43,203 bases of DNA, from contig JARGNV010000016.1 of the NCBI GenBank assembly GCA_029212465.1, positions 1-43,203 of the forward strand, in the 5' to 3' direction. Shown piece by piece: positions 35,252 to 43,203 of this stretch (positions within the stretch are counted from its first letter, which is position 1; the number at the start of each line of letters is the position of its first letter). The DNA is from Legionellaceae bacterium (GTDB lineage Bacteria; Pseudomonadota; Gammaproteobacteria; Legionellales; Legionellaceae). The position numbers and the translations under genes were made by a program. The notes under the pieces are model-generated. The model had not been told where the DNA came from. It saw only the letters and a list, made by a program, of their open reading frames with translations, and did not search any database.

Positions 35252-38179
35252 ATGAACAAAAAACCGTCGTTTTTTTTGTTTTTGAAACTTTTCCTCGTGG
35301 GCTTTTGTTTAACGTGGAGTGCGGTAAGCCGTGCACATGAAACGGCTACGTCAGGCCAGCTTATTGAATATTTGGCTGCTGAAAAAGTCAATTTAACGTT
35401 AACAAATAGCAATCTGCGCGCATTTTCGGTTCCTATAACAGCGGACAATTTTTCTGAACAAGAAGAACGACTGGCAGCCCAAAAAACCTTAATTAAGGCC
35501 AAAATTCAAACTTTAAAAAGCTTCTTAGACAATCAAGAGAAGAAGCAATCTGCCCTTAAGGCACGTTTAAAGCGCTTTAAACAGTCATCCTCGACATCTT
35601 CAGATGCGTTAGTTTTGCAAGAATCTGTCAGTCAGATTCGTGCTTTTATGAAAGTGAATGAGAAAGCGCTTGAGTTGATTCAAACCAATCTGAGTCTTGC
35701 TTATCAGTATCAGAAAACACTCTATCAGCGTGAGCGAGAGCTTGTTTTATGGAAAGCCGCAGAAGATAAAAGTCATATTATTCAGCAAAAAGAAAATGAA
35801 ATAAAAGTACTTGATGCAAGGCGCGTTGCTTTATACGAAAAAAATATTGTGCTTGAGCAGCAAAAAAAGTCTGGGCTTCGTCCTGAAGCTGAAAGTATCG
35901 GTGATGAAGGCGCTCTCCTTTTAAATAATCAAGAAATTTTGCTCATTGAACAGGAGGCGGAGCTTGCGCAATTAGAGCGTGAGCTGGCTGAGGCAGATTA
36001 TGCGTTTTTAGAGAAAAACCAGGAAGTGAAAGCGCTGGAATTGTTGCTAGAGATGTATGCGCGTGCAGCGGTCACTTTAAACGAGATGGCAGACGCTATT
36101 TTAGTTATGCAAGAAACGCTTAACAAAGAAAGCACGGTGCTATCCAGTGAAGCCGATAAGCAAGCTATGAGCGTCTTGCAAGAGAAAGTGCTGCTGTTTA
36201 AGCATCGTGTGGATGTATTAAAAATACTGGTGCAGCGTATATCCGAAGAAAAACAGGCTGTTTTAAAAAAACAGCGTACATCTCGCCAACGATTTGAAGA
36301 TTATAAGCAAGTTTCTTTGCGTGGCGTGACGCATCAAATGGCAGAGATACCGTTTTTATTTTATCAATATTTGCAGACGCTTTTTATAAAAATGTTCGAT
36401 CATTATCTATGGGAGAACGCTTGGCCAAAAATATTTTTCTGGGGCATGCTGCTGTGTGTATCTGGCGGGTTTGTGGTCGTTCGGCGCTTGTTACGTCGTG
36501 TGACACAAGAAAAAACACGCTCGCGCTTTTCAGGACATTTGTATGATGGCGCCCTATTGCTTTTGTATCGAAGTTTGCCGCAATTTTTACTTGTGACATT
36601 GTTGATGATTTGTTTATCTCTCAATCAAGTCGTATTTGCCCAGTCACAGTTGTTATTTCATTTATTACTCATCTGGCTTGTGTACCGGCAATTAAAAGGC
36701 ATTGCCCAACTTGCTTTATTAGAGCGTATGAGTGATGTGCCTGAGCATGAAATGGTGTTGTATCGCCGTTTTAAGTGGCTTTTTTTAATGGGAGCTTGGT
36801 CAACGGGGCTTATGATATTAGGCCAAGAATTGCCGCTTTCTTTTTTACTGCAAGATGTGTTTAACCGCTTTTTTATGCTGTTTTTGTTGGCCATTGCCTG
36901 GGTGCTTTGGAAAAGTAGAGAAACGTTCCCTGAGCTATTTCACTTATGGTTACATGCTAATAAAAAACCATTTCGACATTTATTGTCATTTTTAAGTGTT
37001 TTAATTCCAATGAGCTTAATGACAACGGCCCTGATAGGTTTGTTAGGCTACATTCATTTTGCATGGGTATTGGCGCGTTACCAGGCTTATTTCATGCTGG
37101 TTTTAGTTGTTTATGTGCTGTTACGGGAATTATTGAGTGACTTATTAGATTTGGTATCAGAACGCATGGTATCCAAGTTGCATAATGGGTGGTTGTGGGT
37201 TGAGGCCGTTTTAAAACCCTTAGAGAACTGGTTACAGTTTGGACTTTTCTTGTTAAGTGTAGTAGTTATTTTTAGGGCGTTTAAAGATAACTGGGAGCTT
37301 GGCATGCTTACCAGTGTGAAAGCGATAGGTAGTTATCCTATTTTTACGGGCTCTGGGGTGCATATCACGTTGTTTAGTAGTGCTGGGGCTATCATTGTTT
37401 TGATGGTTTTAATTTGGCTTTCTAAATGGACACGCGAGTTTTGTTATCGTTGGCTTTATCGTGGCATTGTGGATGCCGCCATTCGTAATAGTGTTTCTAT
37501 TTTTACGCAATATACGGTTATTTTGCTGGGTACTTTTGTTTTTTTACGGGTGTTTGGCGTTGACTTAACAGGGGTTGGTATTGTGTTGGGGGGGCTTGCA
37601 GTCGGAATGGGGTTTGGGCTGCGTGATTTTGCGAGTAATATTGTTGGTGGACTGATGCTTTTAATTGAACGCCCTGTGAGAGAGGGGGACTTAATCACAA
37701 TTGGTGAGTATGAAGGGCGTGTTGCACATATTGGTATTCGTTCTATTCGGGTATCTTCTTGGGACAAAATGGATGTGCTCATTCCGAATGCTGAGACTTT
37801 TAATAAGCCTGTTACCAACTGGACACACCAAGATGGTATTGTTCGCACGGTGCTGCCTATTAAGGTGAATCGCACGGAAGATCCATCTCTAGTGCGGCAG
37901 ATTATTTTTGATGTGTTAGAAGCTATTCCTGAAGTATTAAGAGATCCGCCATATCAAGTGTTTTTAAAAGCAATTGATGAGGCTCTGGTTGAGTTTGAGG
38001 TGCGCTACTTTGTGAATGTACAATTGCATATGCGTGTTGCAGTTCGCTCAGAAGTATTGCTTGCTATCATGGCGCAATTTAAAACGGCAGGTATTCAGGC
38101 ACCTATTCCACCATTTCGAGTCGAGTTGGATACAAACCACCCAGTTGAAGATGATGCAGTTAAACCCACCACAAAATGA
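35252..38179 (+). CDS. MscK/MscM-like mechanosensitive channel
   Basis: A 975-residue channel that opens under membrane tension. A signal peptide (about 1-28) precedes a periplasmic helical, coiled-coil part (about 60-370) rich in Gln/Glu/Lys. A run of about eight membrane segments (390-740) follows, then the MscS core with pore helix VGIVLGGLAVGMGFGLRDFA, the beta domain RPVREGDLITIGEYEG and a cytoplasmic alpha/beta domain. It is somewhat shorter than E. coli MscK (1120). Its end overlaps mutH. Confidence 0.92.
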   Translation: MNKKPSFFLFLKLFLVGFCLTWSAVSRAHETATSGQLIEYLAAEKVNLTLTNSNLRAFSVPITADNFSEQEERLAAQKTLIKAKIQTLKSFLDNQEKKQSALKARLKRFKQSSSTSSDALVLQESVSQIRAFMKVNEKALELIQTNLSLAYQYQKTLYQRERELVLWKAAEDKSHIIQQKENEIKVLDARRVALYEKNIVLEQQKKSGLRPEAESIGDEGALLLNNQEILLIEQEAELAQLERELAEADYAFLEKNQEVKALELLLEMYARAAVTLNEMADAILVMQETLNKESTVLSSEADKQAMSVLQEKVLLFKHRVDVLKILVQRISEEKQAVLKKQRTSRQRFEDYKQVSLRGVTHQMAEIPFLFYQYLQTLFIKMFDHYLWENAWPKIFFWGMLLCVSGGFVVVRRLLRRVTQEKTRSRFSGHLYDGALLLLYRSLPQFLLVTLLMICLSLNQVVFAQSQLLFHLLLIWLVYRQLKGIAQLALLERMSDVPEHEMVLYRRFKWLFLMGAWSTGLMILGQELPLSFLLQDVFNRFFMLFLLAIAWVLWKSRETFPELFHLWLHANKKPFRHLLSFLSVLIPMSLMTTALIGLLGYIHFAWVLARYQAYFMLVLVVYVLLRELLSDLLDLVSERMVSKLHNGWLWVEAVLKPLENWLQFGLFLLSVVVIFRAFKDNWELGMLTSVKAIGSYPIFTGSGVHITLFSSAGAIIVLMVLIWLSKWTREFCYRWLYRGIVDAAIRNSVSIFTQYTVILLGTFVFLRVFGVDLTGVGIVLGGLAVGMGFGLRDFASNIVGGLMLLIERPVREGDLITIGEYEGRVAHIGIRSIRVSSWDKMDVLIPNAETFNKPVTNWTHQDGIVRTVLPIKVNRTEDPSLVRQIIFDVLEAIPEVLRDPPYQVFLKAIDEALVEFEVRYFVNVQLHMRVAVRSEVLLAIMAQFKTAGIQAPIPPFRVELDTNHPVEDDAVKPTTK

Positions 38180-38825
38180 AGCTGAGTTATTAGCGCGATC
38201 GGCTGAGATTGAAGGCTTAAGCTTTGCGTCTCTTGCAGCGCGCTTGTCTTTGCCTGTGCCGCTCGATGCGTTAAAACGAAAAGGATGGGTAGGTGGCTTG
38301 ATTGAACGTGCATTAGGCACCACAGCCGGTACAAGTGCGGTACCTGATTTTCATCAATTGGGTATCGAGTTAAAAACAATTCCACTCGGTATGCGAGGAA
38401 AGCCGCTTGAATCGACATTTGTAACGAGTATCAACTTATTAACGATTCATCAAGAAACCTGGGAAACTTCACAGTGTTACTCTAAATTAAAACGCGTGCT
38501 TTGGGTGCCTGTTGAGGGGGATAAAACCATCCCTTTTCCACACCGGCGTATTGGACGGGGCTTTTTGTGGTCTGCTGATGCATGTGATGCGTCGATTTTA
38601 GCAAATGATTGGTCTGATTTGGCAGGTATGCTTGGTCGAGGAGCGCTTACAGAGGTAGATGCGCGGATGGGTGTTTATTTGCAAGTGCGGCCTAAAGCTG
38701 CAAATGCGCGCGCATTGTGTTACGGTTTCGATGAAGATGGGCAGAAGGTTTTGACATTGCCTAGGGGGTTTTATTTAAGGCCTTCATTTACTGAAAAAAT
38801 GATGTTACATACGCTCAGCAATTAA
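38151..38825 (+). CDS. mutH: DNA mismatch repair endonuclease MutH
   Basis: Nicks the unmethylated strand at hemimethylated GATC when activated by MutS-MutL. At 224 residues the family length holds (E. coli 229). The catalytic triad is VPDFHQLGIELKTIPL with Asp66, Glu73 and Lys75. KGWVGGLIERALGTTAG precedes it. The start is ATG 38151 or 38154, inside the channel gene; the frame extends to 38016 but without homology. Its presence implies Dam methylation in this organism. Confidence 0.95.
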   Translation: MMQLNPPQNEAELLARSAEIEGLSFASLAARLSLPVPLDALKRKGWVGGLIERALGTTAGTSAVPDFHQLGIELKTIPLGMRGKPLESTFVTSINLLTIHQETWETSQCYSKLKRVLWVPVEGDKTIPFPHRRIGRGFLWSADACDASILANDWSDLAGMLGRGALTEVDARMGVYLQVRPKAANARALCYGFDEDGQKVLTLPRGFYLRPSFTEKMMLHTLSN

Positions 38826-38846
38826 AGTTGCAACGACGTCAAAAAG

Positions 38847-38902
38847 GTAACTCCCCACAGGAGTTCCCTCGCTGCGCTCGGGATGACGGGGTGGGGAGTT
38901 AC
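38847..38902. repeat. Long hairpin element after mutH
   Basis: GTAACTCCCCAC (38847-38858) is exactly inverted as GTGGGGAGTTAC (38891-38902). The 32-base interior has CCTCGCTGCGCTCGGGATGACG, like dispersed intergenic palindromes of Legionella-like genomes. It may end mutH transcription or be a repeat copy; there is no U-tract. Confidence 0.65.
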
Positions 38903-38943
38903 TTAAAAAGTTAATTGCGCAGTGTATGAATTAGGATGAAAGC

Positions 38944-40209
38944 ATGAAAAAAGTATTTGTACGTGTTTTGTTGTTGATAGGTGTCGTATTGCTCGTTGTT
39001 GTTGCCTCACTCTGGTTTGCAACACTCAGAAAATCGGTCACACCGATTGAAAGGCCCGCTGAAACGCCAGTTCAGCTGCCAGAAGAGCCTGTCGTGCCTC
39101 CGCCTCAGGTTGAATGGAAAGAAACGTTGTCATTTAACGTATTACCGGGATGGGATGCAGCTGATTTAACAACCTCTTTTAAAGCTTTTAACGTGTCTTG
39201 TGATGTATTTTTAAGGCAAGCACCTGATAAAATGGTAGGCAGTCGATATTTCCCCTTAAAGGCTAAAGAGTGGCACCCTGTATGTCGGGCTGCTAAAAAG
39301 CTTTCGAACCCTTCAAATGCTGAAATAAAAGCTTTTTTTGAAGCGTGGTTTAATCCTGGAAGGTTTTACGAAGGAGACCCTATAGAAGGGTTGTTTACAG
39401 GCTATTATGTGCCCGTGATTCCTGGGAGTTTGAAAAGAACGGATGAGTATACGGTGCCTATTTATGCTTTGCCGCGTAATTGGGTGACGTTTCGTTTGAG
39501 TGATTTTGACGAGAACTTACCGGACAGAAAGCTTGTTGGGCGGATTGATGGACATCATATTTACCCGTTTCATACACGCGCAGAAATCAATAAAGGTGCC
39601 ATCGATAAGCATGCGCCTGTGCTGGTATGGTTAAATGACCAGGTTGATCGTCTATTTTTAGAAATTCAAGGCTCAGGTTTAATTGAGCTGCCAAGCGGCC
39701 GCGAAATGTCCATTGGATATGCGGGGCAAAATGGTGCGGCTTACACGTCAATTGCGAGCGTTTTAATTCGACAAGGTGTGCTAACGACTGATACAGCGTC
39801 GATGCAAAATATCCGTGCTTATTTTAAAGAGCATCCTGATAAAATGCAGGATGTGCTGAATCAAAATAAATCTTTTGTATTTTTTGAAAAGCAGAGAAGG
39901 GCAGGTGCTCGTGGTGCACAAGGTGTCTTTTTAACGGCAGGTTATTCACTGGCGGTTGATAGAAGCTGGGTGCCGCTTGGTGCACCAATTTGGTTAAATA
40001 CAGAAAGACCTGATGTCGAGAAAAAAGAGCAAGTGCCGCTGCAGCGCTTATTTATTGCTCAAGATACAGGGGGCGCTATTAAGGGTCCTGTACGAGGTGA
40101 TGTATTTTGGGGGAATGGTGAAAAAGCGGGTGCAATTGCAGGACGAATGAAAAACAAAGGTGTTTACTGGGTGATGCTGCCCCGTGATATACCTCGAGAA
40201 GGGGCATAA
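38944..40209 (+). CDS. mltA: Membrane-bound lytic transglycosylase A
   Basis: Cuts peptidoglycan glycan strands. At 421 residues it has a double-psi barrel fold with FTGYYVPVIPGS, EIQGSGLIELPSG and QDTGGAIKGPVRGDVFWG (Asp374 and Asp386 in the catalytic part). Unlike the E. coli lipoprotein, the N-terminus is a plain membrane anchor (about 6-27) with no lipobox Cys, followed by a Pro/Glu-rich linker (35-58). Length is above E. coli (365) because of that linker. AGGA lies about 9 bases before the ATG. Confidence 0.94.
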   Translation: MKKVFVRVLLLIGVVLLVVVASLWFATLRKSVTPIERPAETPVQLPEEPVVPPPQVEWKETLSFNVLPGWDAADLTTSFKAFNVSCDVFLRQAPDKMVGSRYFPLKAKEWHPVCRAAKKLSNPSNAEIKAFFEAWFNPGRFYEGDPIEGLFTGYYVPVIPGSLKRTDEYTVPIYALPRNWVTFRLSDFDENLPDRKLVGRIDGHHIYPFHTRAEINKGAIDKHAPVLVWLNDQVDRLFLEIQGSGLIELPSGREMSIGYAGQNGAAYTSIASVLIRQGVLTTDTASMQNIRAYFKEHPDKMQDVLNQNKSFVFFEKQRRAGARGAQGVFLTAGYSLAVDRSWVPLGAPIWLNTERPDVEKKEQVPLQRLFIAQDTGGAIKGPVRGDVFWGNGEKAGAIAGRMKNKGVYWVMLPRDIPREGA

Positions 40210-40217
40210 AAGCCCCT
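40200..40217 (+). terminator. Hairpin at the mltA stop
   Basis: AGGGGC (40200-40205) and GCCCCT (40212-40217) pair around ATAAAA and include the mltA stop codon. No clear U-tract follows. Confidence 0.4.
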
Positions 40218-40312
40218 ATACTTAACGCCGCGTGCATCTGCACCAATCCCATGGGCAAACACCCCATTTTGAACTATATTTAAACATATGTTAGTTTTTG
40301 GGGATTGGTATT

Positions 40313-43203
40313 ATGCCTGCTAATTTCGATAAGTTAAACGCGCGCCTCAGACAAGCAAGTCAAGTGTTTTCACATGGCGTTGGAGGTAGTGCTCACATTT
40401 CAAAACATATTGAGACACTAGAAAGAGAGCGTCTCAAGTTACGAAAAGCATTTAGTCACAACTTAACTGAGGATGAGCGCGCACGCTTTGAGGTGCGCGC
40501 TTACCAGTTACATGGACAACTACAAGTGTTATTGAAATTACAAGCAGACTTTCATGCACTAGAAGAAACGCTGTCACATGTGAGTGGTACGATGACAGAG
40601 GCAGAGAAATCTGCATTTTTACACCATACAAGACAATTGAGCGATGATTATCGCTACGGTATTTCAAGATATGATGACGCATTTCTTGAACAAGTAGAGA
40701 TATATGCAGGGCCCATTATCCATGTCTTGGATGATTATTCAAAAGCGCTCGGCCAAGCATTAAATGTGAAAAGAGGAGTACAGCTAGAGCAAAGCGTTCA
40801 AGCCATTATTGATGAAGCTGATAAACTTCAAGCACGATTTAAGCGTTATGAACAAGCCTTTACAGGTGCAAAACCACCAGAGGCCTTAAAAGCGCGACTG
40901 CAGGGGCTATCACAGGTAGCAAATGCCATAAAAAGAGATTATTTAGTGCATTTGGAACCAGGTGAGAGTCGTATACCAAATCCGCAGAGTAGAGGAGCAG
41001 AAAGAGCGGCCTTTAAAGCGCTTGCGGAGTTGACTTATTTGGGGAATGAATTTAAGCGTGAGGCAGAAAAGCCTGAAGGGAAAGCCGTGATGCAGCGCGG
41101 GAGTCAGGATTTAGTGATGCACGGAATAGATGCATTGAGTGACGTTAAGCTAGAGGACGACCCTTTGCATTTGCGAGATGGTGTTCACCTGAGAAAATCC
41201 TTAGCCACCTTAATAGACTCAGGTGATAAGTTAAGTAAACAGTTTGAAGAATATCGAGCGCAGCGCCTCACGTTAAGCGCAAAACCAAGTAAGGAGCTTG
41301 CAGATCAATTAAAAGGCGCACTTGAAATGGCAAAAAGTTGTCAGGAGGCCTTGACTGTAACAGACGGTGAGCCAAACTTTCCTGCTGTAGGCACAGCGTT
41401 GCATCATCAGTTACTTGCACTCGCACTGACACTCACTGTATTTGAGGATGAGGCGAAAAAGCCTAAAGGTAAAGCGGTGATAGATAGAAGTGGGAGTGAT
41501 TTTTTAGTAGTACTGGATTCGGCGCGCACAATTATTAAGCCGAAACCTACACCTAAACCTGGTCCAGAGGCTACCGCATCAATAAGTGCTGAAGCGGTGC
41601 GTCAATCTCCAGATACCGTGATGCATGAGCACGAAGAAGTGATAGGGGGGGCTTCACGCGCCTCTCTGGATGCACCTATTGTAGAGCGTAAAGCGTTAAC
41701 GATCGCAGGAAATACGCAAGCTAAATTTCGTGCCGCGCAAGAGAAGCTTTTAGCGAATATTGAAAATCACATAGAGCAATTGAAAAAAGAACAGGTGAAG
41801 CTTAGGTCTAAGCATAGCCATAATTTAACACCTGAGGAACGCACGAAGCATGGTGAAAATGCGTATCGGATTCACGGTGCGTTAGAGGCCTTGTCTAATA
41901 TGCAGCAAGCAGCCCAAAAACTCGGTAAGAGTTTTGGTCCACATATGTCATCAGCACAACAACATGTATTTTTAGAGGCAGGGAGAAAATTTGCAGATAG
42001 TTTTTATTATGGGATTGCACGATATGATGCGTCGCTTATTCAGAATATGGAGCAATATGCAGGCGACATGGTGGATGTCATTGATGAGTGCTCAAATATG
42101 ATGGGTGCACCTTTAGGCATAAGAAAAGGTCAGACTTTAGAGAGCACAATTCAAAACATGATAGATGAAGGCGAAAAGTTACAAGCGCGATTTAAACGCT
42201 ACAAATCTGAGTTTACAGGGCATAAACCGACACCCGAGCTAGAACAGCAAGTGCAAGTATTATTGGATAAAGCAAATACTATAAAAAATAGCTATTTAGT
42301 GCATTTAGATCCGGGTGTGAGTCATATGCCAAATCCAAATGGCAGAGAGAAAGAGAAGGCTGCGTTTACAGCACTTGCAGAACTTGCGTATCTTTCTTCG
42401 GTGTTTAATATTGAGGCAGGCAAGCCTGCAGTGTCAAAGGTACTCAGAAGAGAGCCGAATGATTTTGTGAAGAAGGGCACGGCGCGTATGGAAGCGTTTC
42501 CACTAGAAGACGCATTAGAAGTGAAGCGAGGGGTTGTCTTAAAAGAAACAGTGGGTTTTATGCTTCGTGAAGGGAACGTAATAAAACAGCAACTGGATGA
42601 TTATAAGCCGGGTCTTTTTGGTTCAAAGCCAACAGATTTATTAAAAGCAAGTTTACAAGGGTTATTAGATAACCTGGAGAAGTTGAACGACGAGTATTTA
42701 GCGCATATCCAAGACGCAGAGAAGAAGGTGCCAGACCCGAATGGTAGCAAAAAAGAACGTGATGCATTTGATTTACTGACACAAATTGCTCAATTTGCTC
42801 AAAGTTTTAATGCGCAAGCGAAAGTGCCTCAGAATCAGAGTGTTCTGAAAAAAAGTACGGCAGCATTTACAGACAAAGGAACAAGCGTACTAGATGAATT
42901 AACCAAATCATTATGGAAGTTAGATGCGAAAAAAGTGGGAAGTGAACGAGGAGTATTAGAGAAAAAAACCACTGACATGGCAGAGCGCTTGTTCCCGGGC
43001 TTTACAGTTGAATATTTGTTTGCCTCAGATGCTCAAGATGTAGCATTACACAAGGCGCTCAATTTGGCAGGGCCAGCTGATAAATTAAACGCGAAAAAAT
43101 TTAACATAGCTGCGTTGGATGAAATTTATCGGTCTGTACCTGAACATGAAGAGCCATTTTCAGAGGAAGATGAACCTATTTCAAATTATGAGATTGGTCT
43201 TGA
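40313..43203 (+). CDS. Large helical repeat protein, 3' end outside the window
   Basis: An open frame of 963 codons without a stop to the window end; GGGGA lies 8 bases before ATG 40313. No signal peptide, membrane segment or known domain is seen. It is built from a tandem duplication of about 450 residues: SHNLTEDER (48) returns as SHNLTPEER (502). KLQARFKRY + FTGAKP returns as KLQARFKRY + FTGHKP, and YLVHLEPG as YLVHLDPG. Each half holds an N-terminal module of about 120 residues and two related modules of about 135, starting near 152, 287, 603 and 737. The halves are joined by a Pro-rich linker (KPKPTPKPGPEA, 409). A different C-terminal part begins near 873. The content is charged and helical. 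A secreted, host-directed role is possible, by analogy only. Confidence 0.85.
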   Translation, partial: MPANFDKLNARLRQASQVFSHGVGGSAHISKHIETLERERLKLRKAFSHNLTEDERARFEVRAYQLHGQLQVLLKLQADFHALEETLSHVSGTMTEAEKSAFLHHTRQLSDDYRYGISRYDDAFLEQVEIYAGPIIHVLDDYSKALGQALNVKRGVQLEQSVQAIIDEADKLQARFKRYEQAFTGAKPPEALKARLQGLSQVANAIKRDYLVHLEPGESRIPNPQSRGAERAAFKALAELTYLGNEFKREAEKPEGKAVMQRGSQDLVMHGIDALSDVKLEDDPLHLRDGVHLRKSLATLIDSGDKLSKQFEEYRAQRLTLSAKPSKELADQLKGALEMAKSCQEALTVTDGEPNFPAVGTALHHQLLALALTLTVFEDEAKKPKGKAVIDRSGSDFLVVLDSARTIIKPKPTPKPGPEATASISAEAVRQSPDTVMHEHEEVIGGASRASLDAPIVERKALTIAGNTQAKFRAAQEKLLANIENHIEQLKKEQVKLRSKHSHNLTPEERTKHGENAYRIHGALEALSNMQQAAQKLGKSFGPHMSSAQQHVFLEAGRKFADSFYYGIARYDASLIQNMEQYAGDMVDVIDECSNMMGAPLGIRKGQTLESTIQNMIDEGEKLQARFKRYKSEFTGHKPTPELEQQVQVLLDKANTIKNSYLVHLDPGVSHMPNPNGREKEKAAFTALAELAYLSSVFNIEAGKPAVSKVLRREPNDFVKKGTARMEAFPLEDALEVKRGVVLKETVGFMLREGNVIKQQLDDYKPGLFGSKPTDLLKASLQGLLDNLEKLNDEYLAHIQDAEKKVPDPNGSKKERDAFDLLTQIAQFAQSFNAQAKVPQNQSVLKKSTAAFTDKGTSVLDELTKSLWKLDAKKVGSERGVLEKKTTDMAERLFPGFTVEYLFASDAQDVALHKALNLAGPADKLNAKKFNIAALDEIYRSVPEHEEPFSEEDEPISNYEIGL

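Noticed and set aside
37456-37875. A 139-residue antisense frame inside the channel gene
   Set aside because: It lies opposite the most conserved MscS core and has no ribosome binding site or family resemblance.
38016-38150. A 45-codon N-terminal extension of MutH
   Set aside because: It overlaps the channel gene in another frame and has no MutH homology; the start at 38151 gives the normal length.
40283-40292. Palindrome AACATATGTT before the large repeat gene as an operator
   Set aside because: Ten A+T-rich bases is expected by chance, and no convincing -35/-10 pair could be placed around it.
1-43203. tRNA genes, CRISPR arrays, transposases and prophage genes
   Set aside because: No cloverleaf-like sequence, regularly spaced repeats, DDE-type or integrase proteins were seen in reading both strands.

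Overview
The window is a compact chromosomal segment of a Gammaproteobacterium, with G+C in the low-to-mid 40s % by eye. Housekeeping blocks with gammaproteobacterial neighbours (mrcA near aroK-aroB, ribF-ileS-lspA, pcnB-folK, ruvB-tolQRAB, bioA facing bioBFHD, fmdB-DUF502) are interrupted by long proteins of no recognised family. These are an ankyrin protein, helical/coiled-coil proteins and a eukaryote-like FCP/NIF-type HAD protein. A CsrA variant, a lysine-to-aminoadipate pathway pair and the ankyrin and helical-repeat proteins together suggest a host-associated member of the Legionellales (Legionella/Coxiella-like). That placement is inference; there is no rRNA or other decisive marker here.

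Layout. 1-3.4 kb (minus): penicillin-binding protein 1A and an acidic coiled-coil protein in the place where many relatives carry pilMNOPQ. 3.6-5.2 kb: aroK-aroB. 5.3-10.1 kb: a universal stress protein, then ribF-ileS-lspA. 10.1-14.2 kb (minus): a three-module ankyrin protein, then pcnB-folK. 14.3-16.6 kb: a TerC-family protein, hemJ, rubredoxin (minus) and a short-chain dehydrogenase. 16.7-21.9 kb: ruvB, then tolQRAB, with an S1/P1 nuclease coupled to tolB where pal is usual. 21.9-23.0 kb (minus): an atypical csrA and a PAP2 membrane phosphatase. 23.1-25.8 kb: a saccharopine dehydrogenase-like protein and an aminoadipate-semialdehyde dehydrogenase. 25.8-28.4 kb: a FCP-type HAD protein, a palindromic repeat and mltD (minus). 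28.5-33.7 kb: a type IV pilin-like gene at the end of bioB-F-H-D (minus), facing bioA across a BirA-type operator. 33.7-40.2 kb: an unknown gene, fmdB, a DUF502 gene, an MscK-like channel, mutH and mltA. 40.3 kb to the end: a large open reading frame running off the window, built from a tandem duplication of about 450 residues.

Functionally, much of the window concerns the envelope: peptidoglycan synthesis and cutting (PBP1A, MltD, MltA), the Tol system, lipoprotein signal peptidase, the mechanosensitive channel and PAP2. The rest is cofactor supply (biotin, FAD, folate, heme), the shikimate pathway and DNA/RNA maintenance (RuvB, MutH, PcnB). The unrecognised genes sit at the edges of conserved operons, a pattern that fits acquired or fast-evolving host-interaction genes. 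No tRNA, rRNA, CRISPR array, integrase or complete insertion sequence was seen, and no stretch above 300 bases is left without a gene once the terminal open frame is counted.
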